A stretch of DNA of 64,000 bases from Halomonas alkalisoli (GTDB lineage Bacteria > Pseudomonadota > Gammaproteobacteria > Pseudomonadales > Halomonadaceae): assembly GCF_021412585.1 (NCBI RefSeq), contig NZ_JAKCMI010000029.1:62001-126000 (forward strand), read 5' to 3'. Shown here piece after piece: positions 56,480 to 64,000 of the stretch (positions are counted from its first letter, which is position 1; every line of letters begins with the position of its first letter). Made by a program: the position numbers and the translations under genes. Under the pieces are notes generated by a model. It had not been told where the DNA came from. It saw only the letters and a program-made list of their open reading frames with translations, and did not search any database.

Positions 56480-57217
56480 ATGGTGTACGACTGGCAGTTC
56501 ATTGTATTGATCATCATTGCCGTGCTGATTACCGGGATCTCAAAATCGGGTTTCGCCGGCGGCGTCGGGGTGGTGGCGGTGCCGCTGATCTCGCTGAAGG
56601 CCAGCCCGGCCTTCGCCGTGGCCGTCATGCTGCCTCTGCTGATAGTGATGGATGTCTTCAGCCTCAAGGCCTGGTGGCGCCATCGTGTGGGGGCCGTTCT
56701 GTGGCTGATATTTCCCCCGGCGGTGCTGGGGGTGGTGGTGGGCTACCTGACCTATGGCCGCTTCGATGAGGACCTGCTGAAAGTCCTGCTGGGGGTGTTC
56801 TCGATCCTTTTCGGGCTGTGGGGGCTACTCAAGCCCTTCCGTGGGCGGGTCCTGCCGACCTGGGTCGGTGGGTTGAGTGGCGGTATCGCCGGCTTCACCA
56901 GTTTCATCGCCCATGCCGGGGGACCGCCGCTCAACTTCTATCTGCTGCAGTGCCGGCTCACCAGGGAGCAGTTCCTCGCCACCGCAGTGGTCTTCCTGGC
57001 CGCCACCAATCTGGTCAAGCTGGTGCCCTATGGCATGCTCGGCCTGCTGAACCTCGAGAATCTCACCATTGCACTGTTGCTCATCCCGGTGGCTTGGCTG
57101 GGGGTTCGACTGGGGCTGGTCATACAGCAGCGTCTGAGTGGTGAGCTCTTCTTCCGAATCATTCTGGGCCTGCTGATCGTGCTGGGCATTCGCCTGATCG
57201 TCGACGGCTGGGGATAG
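56480..57217 (+). CDS. TauE/SafE family permease (TSUP)
   Basis: 245-residue membrane protein with about 8 hydrophobic segments. GISKSGFAGGVGVVAVPLISL and the second GGLSGGIAGFTSFIAHAGGPP are the paired motifs of the sulfite/organosulfur exporter family TSUP. The ATG at 56480 has GAGG upstream. In a catabolic cluster it may export a small sulfonate, sulfite or organic anion. That would fit a sulfonated aromatic substrate, but nothing else here shows sulfur metabolism. Confidence 0.85.
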   Translation: MVYDWQFIVLIIIAVLITGISKSGFAGGVGVVAVPLISLKASPAFAVAVMLPLLIVMDVFSLKAWWRHRVGAVLWLIFPPAVLGVVVGYLTYGRFDEDLLKVLLGVFSILFGLWGLLKPFRGRVLPTWVGGLSGGIAGFTSFIAHAGGPPLNFYLLQCRLTREQFLATAVVFLAATNLVKLVPYGMLGLLNLENLTIALLLIPVAWLGVRLGLVIQQRLSGELFFRIILGLLIVLGIRLIVDGWG

Positions 57218-57297
57218 CTGCGTTGGCGTCGCGTTTGCTGCCGGACGTGAGGCGGCGCTATCTTGGTGCACTACCCTCTTCCTGCCATGAGGCGAAC

Positions 57298-59070
57298 ATG
57301 AGCGACCTCCCCGACGAGAGGCATCCGGAGGGCCCCTATGATCGGCTGTCCCAGACGCCGATGCCGAAGCTTTCCAATACGGAACTCTCGCGCTTCATCG
57401 ACTTCATCGAGAAGTTCGAGGAGGAAACCGAGCACTCGCTCTCCCTGAGCCACGGCTACCGGGAGATGCGCATGATGCTGCATATCATGCGCAACCACCT
57501 GGCCGGCCGACTGACGACGCCCACCTCGCTGGCGGATGCATCCGGGCTCTCCTACGGCACCGCCAAGCGCGGGATAGAGAGCATCATCCAACGCGGGCTG
57601 ATCCTGTCACGCCCCAGGACGAAATCGGGCAAGACCGTCTCGCTGCATCCCTCGCCGATGATGATCGAGGAGTGGGAGAGCTATGCCCACCGGATCAAGG
57701 GCCTCCTGGGCCCCCTGTTCGGTGTGGATCCGGCCTCGGACACTGGCCGACGGATCTTCCTCGAGCCTGATGCGAAAAATCGCGTGATCTCGCCGCCGGC
57801 GGTGCTGTCGGCACGGCTCGAACTGAAGGGTGGGCTGCGTGGGCTGATCCACGCCGACCCCACCTTCATGGCGATGCATAACCTGAAGCAACAGCTGGAA
57901 TCCATCTTCGGCCTGGAGATTCATAACTCTGCCAGGTCGATCGACGACCTGCTCGAGGCGATCCTGGCCAACGCGGGCCGGACCAGGTCCCGCTATGACC
58001 TGGTGGCCTGCGACCTTCCCTGGTTCGGCGAACTGGCGTCGAAGGGTATCCTGATGCCCCTCGACGGCTTCATTCGGCGTGATGGCTACGATCTCACTGA
58101 TTTCCACCCGGTTGCCGTTCAGAGCACGCAATACGCTGGACGGCAATACGGTATTCCCCTGCAGACCACGCCGGAGCTGCTCTGTTATCGCAAGGATATC
58201 CTCGAGCAGGCACAGCTTGAGCCCCCGACAACGACCGAGGGACTGGTCAAGGTGGCCAGGCGGTTGCACGATCCCGCCCGGGGGCGGTATGGCATTGCCT
58301 GGAATGCTGCGCGAGGAACGCCGCTGGGCCATACCTTCAGTTTCCTGATGGCCAAGTTCGGCCAGCCGATCATCAATCTCCGCCCCTGCGATGGAGGCTA
58401 TGACTTTCAGCAGGCGTCCGGGGAAGAGCTGCGACCAATGTTCCTGTCGGATGCCGCCTTTCGGGCCTGCGAATACATGCTGGATATCCTCAAGTACTCC
58501 CCTCCCAATATCCTCAACATGGCATGGTACGAGCGGGCCCAGTCCTATGCCGCCGGCGAATCCTGCATGGCCTACTGCTACACGCTGCTGGCCCCGCTTA
58601 TCGAGTTCGATCGGGAGTCACCGGCCTGGGGGAAGACCGGTTATCTGCCACACCCTATCGGTAATCATGGCCGTCCGATCACCCCGATCGGGGGCTATGC
58701 CCTGGCCATCCCCGCCAACCTGTCCGATGAACGTGTCGAGGCTGCCTGGACGGCCCTGCGCCACCTGACCTCGGCCAACATGTCCAAGCTCTATATCCTG
58801 AACGGCAGCCTGGTAACCCCGCGTTTCAGCGTTAGCCAGGACCCTGAAGTTTCGGCACTGTCGCCGCTGATCGAGATTGTGGATGGCATGGCAAGGAAAG
58901 ATATCCTGCAGGCATGGCCGCGGCCCCCGGTGCCGGGCATCACGGACCTGATCAGTATCGCCGGGCACGAGATCTTCGAGGTGCTGGATGGACGGCGCTC
59001 CATCAAGAAGGCCCTGTCCATGGCGCAGGACAGGGCCGATCGGGTGATGCGAGACAGGGGCTACTACTGA
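57298..59070 (+). CDS. Winged-helix regulator fused to an ABC-type solute-binding domain
   Basis: 590-residue protein with no signal peptide or membrane segment. Residues about 50-118 look like a winged helix-turn-helix (LTTPTSLADASGLSYGTAKRGIESIIQRGLI-type helix pair at about 72-102, then a basic wing SRPRTKSGK). After a linker, residues about 178-575 match family-1 extracellular solute-binding proteins (RYDLVACDLPWFGELASKGIL, GIPLQTTPELLCYRKD, YAAGESCMAYC, ITPIGGYALAIP). I infer a one-component transcription factor that senses the imported substrate in the cytoplasm. It follows the permease gene by 80 bases. The ATG at 57298 has GAGG upstream. Confidence 0.8.
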   Translation: MSDLPDERHPEGPYDRLSQTPMPKLSNTELSRFIDFIEKFEEETEHSLSLSHGYREMRMMLHIMRNHLAGRLTTPTSLADASGLSYGTAKRGIESIIQRGLILSRPRTKSGKTVSLHPSPMMIEEWESYAHRIKGLLGPLFGVDPASDTGRRIFLEPDAKNRVISPPAVLSARLELKGGLRGLIHADPTFMAMHNLKQQLESIFGLEIHNSARSIDDLLEAILANAGRTRSRYDLVACDLPWFGELASKGILMPLDGFIRRDGYDLTDFHPVAVQSTQYAGRQYGIPLQTTPELLCYRKDILEQAQLEPPTTTEGLVKVARRLHDPARGRYGIAWNAARGTPLGHTFSFLMAKFGQPIINLRPCDGGYDFQQASGEELRPMFLSDAAFRACEYMLDILKYSPPNILNMAWYERAQSYAAGESCMAYCYTLLAPLIEFDRESPAWGKTGYLPHPIGNHGRPITPIGGYALAIPANLSDERVEAAWTALRHLTSANMSKLYILNGSLVTPRFSVSQDPEVSALSPLIEIVDGMARKDILQAWPRPPVPGITDLISIAGHEIFEVLDGRRSIKKALSMAQDRADRVMRDRGYY

Positions 59071-59095
59071 TCCACCGGTCGGGTTTTCAGTGTTA

Positions 59096-59902
59096 TCACT
59101 GCATAATCATGCCGCCGTCGATCATCAGCAACTGGCCGGTCATATAGTCCGATTCCTTGCTCGCAAGGAAGGAGGCTGTGCCGACCACATCTTCAGGATA
59201 GGAGTAGCGCTTCATCAGGATCATCTTCTCGGCGAGTTCGTCCATGGATTGACCCTGCTTGTCGAACTTGCCGATGCTGACCAGGTCCTTGTCAAGCTGC
59301 TCCCAGAGCTCAGTACGTACTACGCCCGGCCCGTAACCATTGACAGTAATATTGTGGTCGACCAGTGCCTTGGCGCCACCGTTGATCATGGCCAGCACGG
59401 CGTGCTTGCTGCAGGAGTAGGGCACCACGTCATCGAAGGCCTGGCGGGACAGGATGGAACCCACATTGAGGATCTTGTAGGGACCGTTCTCCTTGCCCTG
59501 CGCGATCATCTGCTTGGCGGCTTCCTGCATGCCGAGCAGGCAGCCCAGGGCATTCACGTCCATGATCTGATGCCAATTCTCTTCGGTAATATCGAGAAAC
59601 ATGAGCGGCTTGTTGATGCCGGCATTGTTGACCATGACGTTGATACTGCCGAAGGCATCGACGGTGGCCTGGACGGCTGCCTTCACCTGGTCTCGCTCGG
59701 TCACGTTGAGCTTGACCGCGATGGCCTTGCCGCCATCCCTGCCATTGATGCGCTTGACGACTTCCTCGCACCCCTCGATGTTGAGGTCAGCTACGCAGAC
59801 ATTCGCGCCTTGCTCGGCATAGTGTTCTGCGACCGCTGCCCCCATCCCTCGGGCTGCACCGGTGATAAGGCAGTTCTTTCCCGTGAGTCGATTATTGTCC
59901 AT
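59096..59902 (-). CDS. Short-chain dehydrogenase/reductase
   Basis: 268-residue classical SDR. The cofactor motif TGAARGMG is at 14-21 and the catalytic S149, Y162 and K166 are in GSILS and PYSCSK. An aspartate after strand 2 (ADLN) suggests NAD preference. It resembles polyol or sugar dehydrogenases, though the substrate is not certain. It is convergent with the fused regulator. The ATG at 59902 matches the SDR start; codons upstream to 59950 are probably untranslated. Confidence 0.88.
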   Translation of the reverse strand: MDNNRLTGKNCLITGAARGMGAAVAEHYAEQGANVCVADLNIEGCEEVVKRINGRDGGKAIAVKLNVTERDQVKAAVQATVDAFGSINVMVNNAGINKPLMFLDITEENWHQIMDVNALGCLLGMQEAAKQMIAQGKENGPYKILNVGSILSRQAFDDVVPYSCSKHAVLAMINGGAKALVDHNITVNGYGPGVVRTELWEQLDKDLVSIGKFDKQGQSMDELAEKMILMKRYSYPEDVVGTASFLASKESDYMTGQLLMIDGGMIMQ

Positions 59903-60098
59903 CGTTTCGCCCTTTATAGTGTTTAAAGAATTCATGGCGCAGGCCATCAAATTCTGGGTTGGTGTCAGTTGGAGCCAGCCATCACTAAGCTGTTGACCCA
60001 GCGATTTATTGCGAAGAAGCCAGCGGAGATGAACAGCTGCCTGGCTTGCTGAACTGCATTGTCGGTGGGGCGGTGGGGAAAGCGACAGGTCGTGAGCG

Positions 60099-60124
60099 GG
60101 TCAATCTGACCAGTTTGGATGTTT
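60099..60124. promoter_or_regulatory. Candidate operator in the SDR/AEC intergenic region
   Basis: The 289 bases between the SDR start and the AEC stop contain no gene. They hold GGTCA-ATC-TGACC (60099-60111), which runs into CCAGTTTGGATGTTT (60110-60124), a 12/15 match to a site upstream of the ABC operon. It lies about 200 bases upstream of the SDR start. Confidence 0.4.
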
Positions 60125-60191
60125 TGGGGTGGAGAAGAGTTACAGCAGTGCGACCACGGCCTCAATGGGGCCGGATTCAGGGCTGAAGGTA

Positions 60192-61148
60192 TCAGCGAAT
60201 GGGGAGAAGGTTGGCCAGCGTCATCAGCCAGATACCCAGGCTCAGGGTCACGAACGCGGCCAGGGTACCCACCATCAGCGCGGCGGCGCTGACGCCGGCC
60301 ATGCCATAGCGCTGGCCGAGCAGCGGATAGATGCTGATCATCGGCGCACTGGCGAACAGCAGGGCGCCGACCAGCAGGGTCGGGTCTACCGACGGCATCA
60401 GCAGGAACAGGACAAGCACCGCCAGGGGATGCAGGATCAGCTTGCCGACGACGATCTGGCCGACGTCGTTGACCATGCCACGCACCTGAAGGCCAAACAG
60501 GGTGCCGCCGATGACGAACAGTGCTGCCGGGCCGGCGGCATTGGCCAGCATCTCGACGACCTGGGCCAGGGGGCCTGGCAGGGAGGTTTCCGTCACGGCC
60601 AGCACCAGGCCTGCCGCCAGGCCGACCAGGACGGGGTTGCGCACCAGGCGTACCACGGTCTTGCGAGCCACGGTGACGATGCCGGCGCCGCTCTGGCGAC
60701 CCGCCTCGGCCAGGATCAGTGCTGCCGGTATGATCAACAGGTTCTCGATCACCATGTTAAGGGCCATGAGCACGGCCGCCGGTGAGGCGCCGAGCACCAT
60801 GGCGGCGACGGGATAGCCGATGAAGCCGCTATTGGAGGCGGACATGCCCAGGGCATGCATGGCGCCCTCGCTGAGCGGCTTGCCTTGCAGCTTCAGGGTC
60901 AGCAGCAGGGCGAAGGCGAATACCGCCAGTGAGCCGAGGCCATAGGCCAGCAGGTAGTGGGGCTGGAAGACTTCGTCGAGGGGGCTTTGAGTCAGGGCCC
61001 GGATCACCAGGGCAGGGAGGGCGAAGTAGAGCACGAAGGTGGCCACACCCTGCAGCTGCTCCCGGCTCACCAGCCGGGTGCCCATGGCCAGGTAGCCGGC
61101 ACCGATCAGCAGGAAGATCGGCGTGGTAATGGCGAGTATCTCGAGCAC
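60192..61148 (-). CDS. AEC family transporter (auxin-efflux-carrier type)
   Basis: 318-residue membrane protein with about 10 hydrophobic segments in two halves. LFLLIGAGYLAMGTRLVS at the N-terminus and ASNSGFIGYPVAAMVLG, the family's hallmark discontinuous helix, identify it. Bacterial members move organic acids such as malonate or malate. The GTG at 61148 is chosen with AAGGAGG upstream; an in-frame TTG at 61169 is an alternative. It sits between the SDR and the IclR regulator on the same strand. Confidence 0.85.
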   Translation of the reverse strand: MLEILAITTPIFLLIGAGYLAMGTRLVSREQLQGVATFVLYFALPALVIRALTQSPLDEVFQPHYLLAYGLGSLAVFAFALLLTLKLQGKPLSEGAMHALGMSASNSGFIGYPVAAMVLGASPAAVLMALNMVIENLLIIPAALILAEAGRQSGAGIVTVARKTVVRLVRNPVLVGLAAGLVLAVTETSLPGPLAQVVEMLANAAGPAALFVIGGTLFGLQVRGMVNDVGQIVVGKLILHPLAVLVLFLLMPSVDPTLLVGALLFASAPMISIYPLLGQRYGMAGVSAAALMVGTLAAFVTLSLGIWLMTLANLLPIR

Positions 61149-61245
61149 GTGGCCTCCTTGCCAAGGCAACCAGGACAGGGCCGCGGAAGATCACGGCCGG
61201 CCGTTTTCAGGAAGATGGAGGGTCAGCTGAAGGCGCGCGACGCCC

Positions 61246-62070
61246 TCAACTGATGTTGGTGCGTATCTCGCAGGCCTTCTGCTGAAGCAGCGGCAGGTAC
61301 TCCTTCATCAGAGTGTCGAGATCCACCCGCGCGGCATTGGTGCTGATATTGATGGCGCCCAGCAGCTTGCCGTTGGCATCGAAGGCCGGCACGGCAATGG
61401 AGCGCAGCCCCGAGTCCAGTTCCTGGTCGGCGATGGCATAGCCCTGCTGGCGCACCTTGAGGATGCATTGCCTGAGTTCGGCCTTGTCGGTAATCGTCTT
61501 CTCGGTGTGGCGTTCGAGTACCACACCCTCGAGCCAGGCATCCAGCTCATTGTCTGGCAATTGGGCCAGCAGTGCGCGCCCCATGGAGGTGTGGGCCGCG
61601 GGCAGGCGCGTGCCCACCGAGAGGGTGATGGCCATCAGCCGGTGCCGCGAAGCGGAGCGGGCCACGTAGGTGACGTCGTTGCCATCAAGCACACCCAGTG
61701 ACGAGGACTCGCCGCACTCGGCGGTGATGTCCTCGAGGACTTGCTGAATCACACTGCGATAATTGTTGGCGGAGAGAAAAGCATAGCCAAGCTGCAGCAC
61801 CTTCGGGGCAAGCTCGAAGTGCCGCTGCTGCTTCCGTACGTAGCCCAAAGCATGCAGCGTCAGCAGGAAGCGGCGTGCCTTGGCCCGGTTCATCCCGGTT
61901 CGGGCAGCTACTTCGCTCAGGGTCATGCGTGGGTTTGCTTCGTCAAAGGCGAGTATCACCTCGAGACCGCTGGCCAAGGCGGTGATGAAATCGCGATCGT
62001 CTGTGCTTAGAGCGTCTTCCTGTGCTGCCTTTTCCATCCCGTATTGTCCTAAGTCTCGGTCGCTCGTCAT
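61246..62070 (-). CDS. IclR family transcriptional regulator, PcaR/PobR-like
   Basis: 274-residue regulator with an N-terminal winged helix-turn-helix (SGLEVILAFDEANPRMTLSEVAARTGMNRAKARRFLLTLHALGYV-type, about 34-80) and a C-terminal IclR effector domain. This branch (PcaR, PcaU, PobR) controls protocatechuate and beta-ketoadipate genes using beta-ketoadipate as inducer. It is divergent from the CoA-transferase genes, with three PcaR-like boxes in the gap. ATG 62037 (MEKAAQ) is an alternative start. Confidence 0.9.
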   Translation of the reverse strand: MTSDRDLGQYGMEKAAQEDALSTDDRDFITALASGLEVILAFDEANPRMTLSEVAARTGMNRAKARRFLLTLHALGYVRKQQRHFELAPKVLQLGYAFLSANNYRSVIQQVLEDITAECGESSSLGVLDGNDVTYVARSASRHRLMAITLSVGTRLPAAHTSMGRALLAQLPDNELDAWLEGVVLERHTEKTITDKAELRQCILKVRQQGYAIADQELDSGLRSIAVPAFDANGKLLGAINISTNAARVDLDTLMKEYLPLLQQKACEIRTNIS

Positions 62071-62418
62071 GGGGCTTCAATCTAGCATAGCGTTCGAGTT
62101 GCGAACACTTGTACGTCTTTGGTTTTCCGGTGCCAGGAGAAGCTTCCGGCTTGGGCGAGTGGCCCCTTTCTATATACCTTGGTAGTGGTCGTCAGCAGGT
62201 CCGCACGCCCTTGTCTAACTGAATCTCACCTAACGTTTTGTCAAATCTCTATTTTCTATATCTCCGGATGTGAAGGGTGGGCCAAGTCCTCCCTTTTCAA
62301 TTTGACGACGATTGTGTTCGGAGGTAGTTTGTTCGTATTGCAAATCAATGTTCACATAGCGAACTGCGATGATCGGCTCTACCGGCATCAGCTTGAACCC
62401 CCCAGGAGGCAAACCAAG
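62071..62418. promoter_or_regulatory. Divergent regulatory region between the IclR regulator and CoA-transferase genes
   Basis: 348 bases without a gene. Three 15-bp elements resemble the PcaR site GTTCGATAATCGCAC: GTTCGAGTTGCGAAC at 62092-62106 (next to the regulator start), GTTCGTATTGCAAAT at 62331-62345, and GTTCACATAGCGAAC at 62350-62364. The last two start 19 bases apart and lie 55-88 bases before the CoA-transferase start. The composition is more AT-rich than its neighbours, especially at 62200-62350. Confidence 0.6.
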
Positions 62419-63249
62419 ATGGCCGAGCTCCTCAGCCTGCATGACGCGGTGGCACGCTACGTCGAAGACGGCGCCACCGTGGCCATGGAGGGCTTTACCC
62501 ACCTGATTCCCTTCGCCGCCGGTCACGAGGTGATCCGCCAGCGCAAGCGCGACCTGACCCTGATCCGCATGACGCCCGACCTGGTCTACGACCAGATGAT
62601 CGGCGCCGGCTGCGCCAGGAAAGTGATCTTCTCCTGGGGCGGCAACCCCGGCGTGGGCTCGCTGCACCGCCTGCGCGATGCGGTGGAGAAGGGCTGGCCG
62701 CACAAGGTCGAGATCCTCGAACACAGCCACGCCGCCATGGCCTGCGCCTTCGACGCCGGCGCCGCCGGGCTGCCGCTGGCGGTGCTGCGGGGCTATGTGG
62801 GCAGCGAGCTGCCCAGCGTCAACGACCAGATCAAGTTCATCGAGTGCCCCTTCACCGGCGAGCGCCTGGCCGCAGTGCCCTCGGTGCGCCCCGACGTCTC
62901 CATCGTCCACGCGCAGAAGGCCGACCGTGCCGGCAACGTGCTGGTGGAAGGCATCATCGGCGTACAGAAGGAAGCCGTGCTGGCGGCGAAGAAGAGCATC
63001 GTCACCGTCGAGGAGATCGTCGAGGACCTGACCACCGAGCCGGACTATCACCCCAACGCCTGCATCATCCCCGGCTGGGCGATCAGCGCCGTCGCCGTGG
63101 CCGAGAAGGGCTCCTACCCCTCCTACGCCCACGGCTACTACCCGCGCGACAACCGCTTCTACAAGGAGTGGGACGCTATCGCCCGGGATCGCGACGCCTT
63201 CACGGCCTGGATCGAAGATAACGTCATGAATGCAGGGGGGAACGCCTGA
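62419..63249 (+). CDS. catI: 3-oxoadipate CoA-transferase subunit A
   Basis: 276-residue alpha subunit of the enzyme that transfers CoA from succinyl-CoA to 3-oxoadipate, the step after maleylacetate reductase. It has the family features AMEGFTHLIPFAAGHEVIRQ, FSWGGNPGVGSLHR and HPNACIIPGW. CAGGAGG lies 9 bases before the ATG. It shares a 1-base overlap with subunit B. The pcaI name would also fit; CatI/PcaI are the same function. Confidence 0.92.
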   Translation: MAELLSLHDAVARYVEDGATVAMEGFTHLIPFAAGHEVIRQRKRDLTLIRMTPDLVYDQMIGAGCARKVIFSWGGNPGVGSLHRLRDAVEKGWPHKVEILEHSHAAMACAFDAGAAGLPLAVLRGYVGSELPSVNDQIKFIECPFTGERLAAVPSVRPDVSIVHAQKADRAGNVLVEGIIGVQKEAVLAAKKSIVTVEEIVEDLTTEPDYHPNACIIPGWAISAVAVAEKGSYPSYAHGYYPRDNRFYKEWDAIARDRDAFTAWIEDNVMNAGGNA

Positions 63250-64000
63250 TGAGCCTCGAGTACACCTCAGCGGAAATGATGAGCGTCACCGCCGCACGCG
63301 CGCTCGAAAACGGCATGACCTGCTTCGTCGGCATCGGACTACCCAGCGAGGCCGCCAACCTGGCGCGCCTGACCCACGCTCCCGAGGTGGTGCTGATCTA
63401 CGAATCCGGCACCCTACAGACCAAGCCCGAGGTGCTGCCGCTCTCCATCGGCGATGGCGAGCTGTGCGAATCGGCGCTGACCACCGTCTCGGTGCCCGAG
63501 ATGTTCCGCTACTGGCTGCAGGGCGGCAAGGTCAGCGTGGGCTTTCTGGGTACCGCCCAGATCGACCGCTTCGCCAACCTCAATACCACCCTGATCGGCG
63601 ACTACCATGATCCCAAGGTGCGCCTGCCGGGCGGCGGCGGAGCGCCGGAGATCGCCACCAACGCTGGCGAGGTCTTCATCACCTTGAAGCACTCCAAGCG
63701 TGCCTTCGTCAAGGACGTCGACTTCATCACCACCCTGGGCTTCGGCCGCGACGGCAAGGGCCGCGACGGCGTGCCCAATATCGGCCGCGGGCCGACCCGG
63801 GTGATCACCGACCTGTGCGTGATGAAGCCCGATCCCGAGACCAAGGAGCTGGTGGTTGTCTCGCTGCACCCGAACGTCTCCCGCGAGGACGTGATTGAGG
63901 CCACCGGCTGGGAGATCCGCTTCGCCGACACGCTCGAAACCACGCCCGAGCCCAGCGCCCACGAACTCGAGATCCTGCGCGAATTGAAGGCCAGGACCGA
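63249..64000 (+). CDS. catJ: 3-oxoadipate CoA-transferase subunit B (partial, cut by window end)
   Basis: The first 250 residues of the beta subunit are present; no stop occurs before the window end and about 10 more residues are expected. MSLEYTSAEMMSVTAARAL starts the protein. The catalytic glutamate is probably E52 in YESGTLQ. RLPGGGGAPEIATNAGEV and FGRDGKGRDGVPNIG are typical. It forms the active transferase with the preceding subunit. Confidence 0.92.
   Translation, partial: MSLEYTSAEMMSVTAARALENGMTCFVGIGLPSEAANLARLTHAPEVVLIYESGTLQTKPEVLPLSIGDGELCESALTTVSVPEMFRYWLQGGKVSVGFLGTAQIDRFANLNTTLIGDYHDPKVRLPGGGGAPEIATNAGEVFITLKHSKRAFVKDVDFITTLGFGRDGKGRDGVPNIGRGPTRVITDLCVMKPDPETKELVVVSLHPNVSREDVIEATGWEIRFADTLETTPEPSAHELEILRELKART

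Noticed and set aside
56480-57217. TauE-like permease as evidence for sulfonate degradation
   Set aside because: The TSUP family also moves non-sulfur organic anions, and no sulfonatase, desulfonating enzyme or sulfite oxidase is in the window.

Overview
The window reads as chromosome of a GC-rich, halotolerant gammaproteobacterium, most likely a member of Halomonadaceae. The main reasons are the ectoine hydroxylase gene (ectD), the Pseudomonas/Halomonas-type neighbourhoods thrB-DUF2782-polA and ferredoxin-coaD, FabY as the fatty-acid initiation synthase, several TRAP/TTT-type organic-acid uptake genes, and a periplasmic nitrate reductase operon. The species is an inference. No rRNA, tRNA, transposase, phage gene or CRISPR array was seen.

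Layout. 1-3.3 kb: tail of a TctB-like transporter subunit, D(-)-tartrate dehydratase, ectoine hydroxylase and a fumarylacetoacetase-family enzyme. 3.3-9.6 kb: speA, thrB and a DUF2782 protein on the minus strand, divergent from polA. 9.8-13.5 kb: a ferric-iron ABC importer (fbpABC type) with a candidate Fur box. 13.8-16.8 kb: a TRAP transporter with intercistronic hairpins. 17.2-20.9 kb: tmcA and pepD. 21-26 kb: dps, two related lipoproteins, a DUF1007/NicO metal-export pair, a HIT protein, twin entericidin-like lipoproteins and an I78 inhibitor. 26-31.7 kb: a voltage-sensor-like membrane protein, an acyl-CoA thioesterase, a short-chain fatty acid transporter, a MATE exporter and small envelope proteins. 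31.8-34.6 kb: ferredoxin, coaD and fabY. 34.7-41.6 kb: a possible small RNA, then a TrmB-like methyltransferase, an SMR exporter, dacB, dgkA, glnE and aroQ. 41.8-46.5 kb: napEFDABC, ending at a strong terminator.

46.7-64 kb is an accessory catabolic region. A ribose-type ABC importer (binding protein, two permeases, double ATPase) runs into maleylacetate reductase, an amidohydrolase, a beta-hydroxyacid-dehydrogenase-like enzyme, hydroxyquinol 1,2-dioxygenase and a RutE-like nitroreductase. A terminator follows, then a TauE-like permease, an unusual regulator (winged helix joined to an ABC-type solute-binding domain with no signal peptide), an SDR, an AEC transporter, an IclR regulator, and both subunits of a 3-oxoadipate CoA-transferase (the second cut by the window end). 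Together they encode hydroxyquinol -> maleylacetate -> 3-oxoadipate -> 3-oxoadipyl-CoA. The imported starting compound and the steps leading to hydroxyquinol cannot be read from sequence. This region is the best candidate for an undescribed system.
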